From NCBI RefSeq assembly GCF_000717875.1, contig NZ_JOCT01000009.1, forward strand, positions 111,814 to 175,813: a stretch of 64,000 bases of DNA. The letters are read 5' to 3'. Shown here one piece after another: positions 59,467 through 64,000 of this stretch. A model generated the notes under the pieces. It was given only the letters and a program-made list of their open reading frames with translations, was not told where the DNA came from and searched no databases. Origin of the DNA: Streptomyces sp. NRRL S-455. Its GTDB lineage: Bacteria > Actinomycetota > Actinomycetes > Streptomycetales > Streptomycetaceae. Position 1 is the first letter of the stretch. Every line of letters starts with the position of its first letter. Both the position numbers and the translations under genes were made by a program.

Positions 59467-60270
59467 CTCGCCCTGCACGGCCTGGATGTCCAGCTCCACC
59501 TTGAGGGTCGTGCCGACGGCGGCGATGCCCGCCTGGAGAACCTGGTTGTAGTTCATCGCGAAGTCCTCGCGGCGCAGTTCGGTCGTGGCGCGGAACGCCG
59601 CACGGGTGCCGCCCCACGGGTCCGGACCCGTGCCGAGGTAGGCCAGGTCCAGGTCGACCGGCCGTACGACGCCGTGCATGCCCAGCTCGCCGTGCACGGT
59701 CCACCGGTCGGACCCGGTCGCCGTCAGCCCCGTGGACCGGTAGGTGATCTCCGGGAACCGCTCGACGTCGAGGAAGTCCGGCGACTTCAGGTGCCCGTCG
59801 CGCATGCCGTTGCCGGTGTCGACGGACGCGGCCCTGATCACCGCCTCCACCCGTGACTTGGTGACGTCGTCAGGGGCGATCTCGATCGCGCCGGAGAACT
59901 CCGTGAACCGGCCGTGCACGCTGGAGATGCCGAGGTGCTGGGCCACGGCGGCCACACTGGAATGCACCGGGTCGACGGTCCACGGCCCCGGCGGCGGCAG
60001 CTCGGCACCGCCCTGCCGCGCCAGTGTCACCGTGCCCACCTCGGCCCGCCCGCTCGCCGTGACGATCACACTGGAAGCAGCGGGCGCGTACCCCACCGCC
60101 GTGACGATGACGGTGTACGCCCCCGGCTCGAGCGGCGTCGCGTCCCGTACGGCGCCCTCCGCGTCGGCCTCGGCCCGCAGCACCTGCGAGCCCGTCATGT
60201 CCGCCACGGTGACGACCGCGTGCGACACGGCCCATCCGTCCCGGGTACGGATCCTCGCGGTCAGTCCCAT
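59449..60270 (-). CDS. YceI-like protein with N-terminal carboxypeptidase-regulatory-like module
   Basis: A 273-residue protein without a signal peptide. Residues 1-88 are a beta-sandwich module (GWAVSHAVVTVADMTGSQVLRAEADAEGAVRDATPLEPGAYTVIVTAVGY) homologous to the three modules at the end of the neighbouring MFS protein. Residues 95-273 are a YceI lipocalin-like barrel (WTVDPVHSSVAAVAQHLGISSVHGRFTEFSG), which binds polyisoprenoid or amphipathic molecules in other proteins. The gene lies downstream of the MFS gene on the same strand, behind a long hairpin. Binding of a hydrophobic ligand handled by the transporter is a plausible inference. Confidence 0.88.
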   Translation of the reverse strand: MGLTARIRTRDGWAVSHAVVTVADMTGSQVLRAEADAEGAVRDATPLEPGAYTVIVTAVGYAPAASSVIVTASGRAEVGTVTLARQGGAELPPPGPWTVDPVHSSVAAVAQHLGISSVHGRFTEFSGAIEIAPDDVTKSRVEAVIRAASVDTGNGMRDGHLKSPDFLDVERFPEITYRSTGLTATGSDRWTVHGELGMHGVVRPVDLDLAYLGTGPDPWGGTRAAFRATTELRREDFAMNYNQVLQAGIAAVGTTLKVELDIQAVQGESLPAV

Positions 60271-60304
60271 CTCTGCGTCACTCCTAAGACTGCTGGGAAT
60301 GGAA

Positions 60305-60361
60305 CCGGCCCGTGGCAGGGGCGCACCTCCGCTCGGAGTGCGCCCGCCCGCCACGGGCCGG
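60305..60361. terminator. long compound hairpin between the MFS and YceI genes
   Basis: A 12-bp outer stem (60305-60316 with 60350-60361) encloses an 8-bp inner stem (60319-60326 with 60338-60345). There is no T-run. It may partly end or process the transcript and so lower YceI expression relative to the MFS gene. Confidence 0.65.
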
Positions 60362-60368
60362 GGCCGGA

Positions 60369-62915
60369 CTACTCGCCGGGGTGGGCGAGTTCGATGTCGT
60401 GGGCGTCGGCACCACGGCCCGTCACCGTCAGCGCGGTGGCCACCGGCGGGTAACCCGTGGCGATGACGGTGTACTCACCGCCGTCCAGGTCGGTGAAGGC
60501 GTACGCCCCGTCCGCGCCGGTCGTCGCCGAGCCGACCACGTTCCCGGCCTGGTCGACCAGCGTCACCCGGGCGTCGGCCAGCGGCCCGTGCGGAGCCCGG
60601 ACGACACCCTGGACGCGGGCGCCCGCGTCCAGGTCGATCTCGACCCGGGTGACCCCGGTGCCGCCCACCTCGACCGGCAGGGCGCGCGGCCGGTACCCGG
60701 CGGCGTTCACCGCGACGGTCACGGCGCCCGGCACCAGCTCGGCGAAGGAGAACTCGCCCTGCTCACCGGTGGTCCCGTTGGCCAGCAGGTCCCCGCGCAC
60801 ATCGGTCACGATGACCATCGCGTCCTTCACCGGCTGCCCGCCCTCCGCGGCCCGCACCAGGCCGGTCAGCCCGCTGGTGCCGCTGAGCAGGATGTCGTAG
60901 GCGACCGGTTCGCCGTTCACCACGACCGTGGAGGCCTGCGGCTGGTAGCCGTCGGCGGAGGCGATCAGGACGTACGACCCGGAGCCCGGCGCGTCCACCG
61001 CATAGGACCCGTCGGCCCGGGCCACGGACCGGCCGAGCTGCCGCCCGGCCAGCGAGATCAGCGTGACGGCCGCCTGCGGCACGGGCACGGACTCGTTGCC
61101 GCGCACGTGGCCACGCACCGGCACACCGCCCCCACCGGACGCGCACTCCTCGGCACGCGCCACGGTCGCCACCGCGGCGAGCCGCTGCGTGCCCTCAGGC
61201 CCGGCCTCGCCGTCCTCGGCCGTCCCGGCCACGGCCCAGCTAGGCACGGCCTTCTCCGCGCCCGCAGCCTCGGCCGTCACCTCGGCGGCAGCCTCCGCCG
61301 GGGCGTCGGCCTCCGCCGCCTGCGCCATTCCGCCCTTCGTCTTCAACGGGACCTCCTTGATGAACAGCGACACCAGCAGGGCGAGCAGCGCCAGCGGAGC
61401 CGAGTAGAGGAACACGTCCGCGACACCGTGGCCGTAGGCGCTCTCGACGACCGTGCGGATCGGCGCGGGCATGGCGTCGAGGTCGGGGATGCCGCCACCG
61501 CCCGTACCGGCGTGACCGAGGGCCGCGCCCTTGGCGCCGAGACCGGCGAGGCCGTCCCTGACGTAGTCGGTGATCTTGTTGCCCAGCACCGCGCCCAGCG
61601 CCGAGACGCCCACGGCACCGCCGAGGGACCGGAAGAAGGTGACCGTGGAGCTGGCGGCACCCAGGTCGCCCGGCTCCACCTGGTTCTGCGTGCAGAGCAC
61701 CAGGTTCTGCATCATCATGCCGATGCCGAGGCCCATCAGCGCCATGAAGATCGCTATGTGCCAGTACTCGGTGTCGTACCGGATCGTGCCGAGCAGCCCG
61801 AGCCCGGCCGTGACCAGCACACCGCCGCCGAGCAGCCAGCCCTTCCAGCGCCCCGTCCGGGTGATGACCTGGCCGGAGACGGTGGACGAGACGAACAGGC
61901 CCGCGATCATCGGGATGGTCATGACGCCGGACATCGTCGGCGACTTGTCCCGCGCCAGCTGGAAGTACTGGCTGAAGAAGACGGTCCCCGCGAACATCGC
62001 GACACCGACGAACAGCGAGGCCAGCGAGGCCAGCGTGATGGTGCGGTTGCGGAACAGCCGCAGCGGGATGATCGGCTCGCTCGCCTTCGCCTCCACGAGG
62101 ACGAACACCGCCAGCAGCACCAGCGACCCTCCGACCATCGCGTACGTCTGCCAGGAGATCCAGTCGTACTTGTCACCGGCGAACGTCACCCAGACGAGCA
62201 GCAGGCAGACGGCCGCGGTGATGAAGAAGGCACCGGCCCAGTCGACCTTGACCTTCCGCTTCACGACGGGCAGGTGCAGGGTCTTCTGCAGCACGATCAG
62301 GGCGATCACGGCGAAGGGCACGCCGACGTAGAAGCACCAGCGCCAGCCGAGCCAGTCGGTGTCGGTGATGACACCGCCGACCAGCGGACCGCCGACCATG
62401 GCGGTGGCGAAGACGGCACCGAGGTAGCCGTTGTAACGGCCGCGCTCACGCGGCGAGATCATCGCCGCCATGATGATCTGGGCCAGCGCGGACAGGCCGC
62501 CCATGCCGATGCCCTGGACCGCGCGGAAGGCGATGAGCATGCCCGGGTTCTGGGACATGCCGGCCGCCGCCGACCCCAGCACGAAGACCACCAGGGCCAC
62601 CTGGATCAGCAGCTTCTTGGAGAACAGGTCGGCGAGCTTGCCCCACAGCGGCGTGGACGCGGTCATCGTCAGCAGGGACGCGGTGACGACCCAGGTGTAG
62701 GCGCTCTGACCGCCGCCGAGGTCGCCGATGATGCGGGGCAGGGCGTTGGAGACGATCGTCGAGGACAGGATCGCGACGAACATGCCGAGCAGGAGACCGG
62801 TGAGTGCCTCCATGATCTGCCGGTGCGTCATCGGAGCGCCGCCGCCGGAGGAGTCGTGGGAGCCCCCTCCGTGCTTGGCATGAGCCCGCACACCGGCTGG
62901 TGTGGTCGTTGCCAT
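60369..62915 (-). CDS. DHA2 MFS transporter fused to three carboxypeptidase-regulatory-like modules
   Basis: An 848-residue fusion. Residues 35-520 are a fourteen-helix drug:H+ antiporter (MFVAILSSTIVSNALPRIIGDLGGGQSAYTWVV, then GPLVGGVITDTDWLGWRWCFYVGVP). An Ala/Glu-rich linker spans about 525-605. Three beta-sandwich modules of 70-80 residues follow (about 607-685, 686-765, 766-848), each with the DGSY/GEFSF/DGAYAFTDL and GY pattern of CarboxypepD_reg domains. The downstream YceI protein has a fourth copy. The modules are usually extracellular, but a DHA2 C-terminus should be cytoplasmic. Good ribosome site AAGGAAG. Preceded by its MarR gene. Confidence 0.9.
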   Translation of the reverse strand: MATTTPAGVRAHAKHGGGSHDSSGGGAPMTHRQIMEALTGLLLGMFVAILSSTIVSNALPRIIGDLGGGQSAYTWVVTASLLTMTASTPLWGKLADLFSKKLLIQVALVVFVLGSAAAGMSQNPGMLIAFRAVQGIGMGGLSALAQIIMAAMISPRERGRYNGYLGAVFATAMVGGPLVGGVITDTDWLGWRWCFYVGVPFAVIALIVLQKTLHLPVVKRKVKVDWAGAFFITAAVCLLLVWVTFAGDKYDWISWQTYAMVGGSLVLLAVFVLVEAKASEPIIPLRLFRNRTITLASLASLFVGVAMFAGTVFFSQYFQLARDKSPTMSGVMTIPMIAGLFVSSTVSGQVITRTGRWKGWLLGGGVLVTAGLGLLGTIRYDTEYWHIAIFMALMGLGIGMMMQNLVLCTQNQVEPGDLGAASSTVTFFRSLGGAVGVSALGAVLGNKITDYVRDGLAGLGAKGAALGHAGTGGGGIPDLDAMPAPIRTVVESAYGHGVADVFLYSAPLALLALLVSLFIKEVPLKTKGGMAQAAEADAPAEAAAEVTAEAAGAEKAVPSWAVAGTAEDGEAGPEGTQRLAAVATVARAEECASGGGGVPVRGHVRGNESVPVPQAAVTLISLAGRQLGRSVARADGSYAVDAPGSGSYVLIASADGYQPQASTVVVNGEPVAYDILLSGTSGLTGLVRAAEGGQPVKDAMVIVTDVRGDLLANGTTGEQGEFSFAELVPGAVTVAVNAAGYRPRALPVEVGGTGVTRVEIDLDAGARVQGVVRAPHGPLADARVTLVDQAGNVVGSATTGADGAYAFTDLDGGEYTVIATGYPPVATALTVTGRGADAHDIELAHPGE

Positions 62916-62928
62916 GGGCTTCCTTTTC

Positions 62929-63417
62929 TTACGTGCTTGCGGGTGTACGGGTGGTCTGTGCGACAGCGGGCTGGGCCTCCCGGGGCCCGGGCCGGCAGTC
63001 GAAGCTCTCCCTCAGCCGCGCCATCAGGTGGGTGAGCCGGCCGACGTCCTCGTCGGTCCAGTCGCTCAGGCGCTCGGCGAGGACCTCGGTGGTCCGCCGG
63101 GACAGCTCGTCGAGCTGTGCGTGGCCCGCGGGCGTGAGGCGCAGGATGCGTGAGCGTTTGTCCGCGGGGTCGGGGGAGCGTTCGATCCAGCCGCGGTCCA
63201 CGACGTGCGCGACATGGCGGCTGGTGACCGACATGTCCACGGCCAGCAGCTCCGCGAGCTTGCTGATGCGCATGTCGCCATGGCGGCCCAGCAGGGTCAG
63301 AACGGCTGCCGACCCGCCGGGGCACTCGGCGGGCATGACCTTGCCGAGCTCCCGCTTCACGGCGCCGAAGGCACTGAGCTGGCGAGCCAACTCCTCGTAC
63401 TGCGCCTTCTCGGCCAT
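62929..63417 (-). CDS. MarR family regulator of the fused transporter operon
   Basis: A 162-residue winged-helix repressor. The DNA-binding part is GDMRISKLAELLAVDMSVTSRHVAHVVDRGWIERSPDPADKRSRILRLT (about 45-95). It sits thirteen bases upstream of the MFS-fusion gene on the same strand, behind twin palindromes. It should repress its own operon and be released by a small ligand. ATG 63417 has GGAGG upstream. Confidence 0.9.
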   Translation of the reverse strand: MAEKAQYEELARQLSAFGAVKRELGKVMPAECPGGSAAVLTLLGRHGDMRISKLAELLAVDMSVTSRHVAHVVDRGWIERSPDPADKRSRILRLTPAGHAQLDELSRRTTEVLAERLSDWTDEDVGRLTHLMARLRESFDCRPGPREAQPAVAQTTRTPAST

Positions 63418-63431
63418 GACACCTCCGCTTT

Positions 63432-63475
63432 CGTTGCTTAGGGCAACGATAGGAGCGATTGGTTGCTGCGGGCAA
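63432..63475. promoter_or_regulatory. twin operators TTGC-N5-GCAA for the MarR protein
   Basis: The first site (63432-63448) is CGTTGC-TTAGG-GCAACG, with perfect six-base arms. The second (63463-63475) is TTGC-TGCGG-GCAA. Their centres are 29 bases apart, close to three DNA turns, so two dimers could bind on one face. They lie 15-60 bases upstream of the MarR start. Confidence 0.8.
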
Positions 63476-63631
63476 ATAAAAAGAGGGTTAGCGGGCCAAA
63501 AAGTTGGCAAAGGCAAGTATTGCGGCAGTAAATGTGCAGGTCGGGAGCTCGGAAGGAGGGCTCGCTCGGAGTCAAACGGAATGCCAACCCCCACTTGGGG
63601 AGCCCCGGCGTTTTCGCTAGGGTCTCGGGCC

Positions 63632-63826
63632 ATGGCTAACAACCAGGCCCCGCAGGGCAATCACGACCCCGCCGGCAGCACCCAGATGTTCCGCGCGTTC
63701 GTCGACGAGCCGCAGGGGCGGCGGGCCGCGGCGACCGGTAGCAGCGGTCCGCGTGTCGGTCTCATCCTCGGCGTAGTCGTCGCCGTCGCGGTCGTCGCGG
63801 CGGTGGCCTGGCTGGCGCTGTCGTAA
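63632..63826 (+). CDS. small single-span membrane protein (64 aa)
   Basis: A short polar N-terminus (NNQAPQGNHDPAGSTQMFRAF) is followed by a helix (about 42-63) at the very C-terminus, the layout of a tail-anchored protein. A TAGGGT hexamer lies eight bases before the ATG and there is no ribosome site. The family is common in Streptomyces but unnamed to me. Confidence 0.7.
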   Translation: MANNQAPQGNHDPAGSTQMFRAFVDEPQGRRAAATGSSGPRVGLILGVVVAVAVVAAVAWLALS

Positions 63827-63905
63827 CGCGAGCCGGCGTAAACGCGTTTCCAGTACCACCGCGTTGGTGCTGAGGGCGGGGCGTTGCGCAGCCCGGTGGT
63901 CCGGG

Positions 63906-63980
63906 GTGCCGCTGCGCCCACCCTCCCCCAAGCTCTCGGCTTCGCTCGAGCAGGGGGGACCCCCATCGCCCCAGCGGCAC
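63906..63980. repeat. Streptomyces intergenic repeat with inverted ends
   Basis: Nine-base inverted ends GTGCCGCTG (63906) and CAGCGGCAC (63972) enclose a C-run / G-run stretch with AGCTCTCGGCTTCGCTCGAG. I recall this sequence as highly repeated between genes in Streptomyces. The remaining bases to 64000 show no gene. Confidence 0.6.
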
Positions 63981-64000
63981 GACTGCCCGCAGCGACGGCC

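Overview
The window is high-GC chromosomal DNA of a Streptomyces species, probably close to S. coelicolor. The codon usage, the GTG and TTG starts, the SSI-type protease inhibitor, the SigE-family sigma factor, the GAF-ANTAR proteins and the gene order all fit. From memory (not checked by search) the run sigma factor / acyl-CoA ligase / MFS / TetR / large PAS protein / SSI / tRNA matches S. coelicolor around SCO4005-SCO4010. No plasmid origin, rRNA or CRISPR array is visible.

Layout. 1-8.5 kb: HtrA-type secreted protease, tRNA-Ser(UGA), VOC protein, PRC-barrel and YihY/BrkB membrane genes, an ice-binding-like secreted protein with long tandem repeats, a decayed VOC gene, a GT2 glycosyltransferase, a PIG-L deacetylase. 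8.9-13.2 kb: a large STAND NTPase with 14 WD40 blades, ended by a strong terminator. 13.2-16 kb: GNAT, DinB, a hypothetical, and a primase/polymerase behind a LexA-like box. 16-18.6 kb: a translationally coupled operon resembling the steroid side-chain genes chsH2-chsH1-ltp2, with a TetR-type operator at its start. 18.8-23.2 kb: ECF sigma factor, acyl-CoA ligase, and a divergent MFS/TetR pair. 23.2-29 kb: a 1643-residue PAS/receiver protein with a degenerate kinase core, and an SSI inhibitor.

29.2-38.3 kb is an accessory region. tRNA-Ser(GCU) is followed by tRNA-Arg(ACG), whose 3' end is repeated downstream (31310 and 33637, plus a 15-base trace at 37494). Among these copies lie an integrase C-terminus, arm-type repeats, a beheaded TetR gene, an ISL3-like transposase remnant and cargo: a serine hydrolase, a lipoprotein, a GYD protein and secreted or membrane hypotheticals. 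I read this as repeated integration and decay of tyrosine-recombinase elements at one tRNA.

38.3-64 kb is core-like again: an ECF41 sigma factor with its carboxymuconolactone decarboxylase partner, a DUF2252/SHOCT/membrane-protein group, a glutamine amidotransferase, MFS and MarR genes, a DUF2797 protein, a four-gene operon (response regulator, histidine kinase, GT2-GtrA, GT39), an MFS plus TetR pair, an F420/PPOX enzyme, a STAS protein with two GAF-ANTAR proteins, and a MarR - MFS(fused to three carboxypeptidase-regulatory modules) - YceI group controlled by twin palindromes.

Many genes here lack a Shine-Dalgarno sequence and instead carry a TANNNT -10-like hexamer about 6-7 bases before the start codon, which suggests widespread leaderless transcripts.
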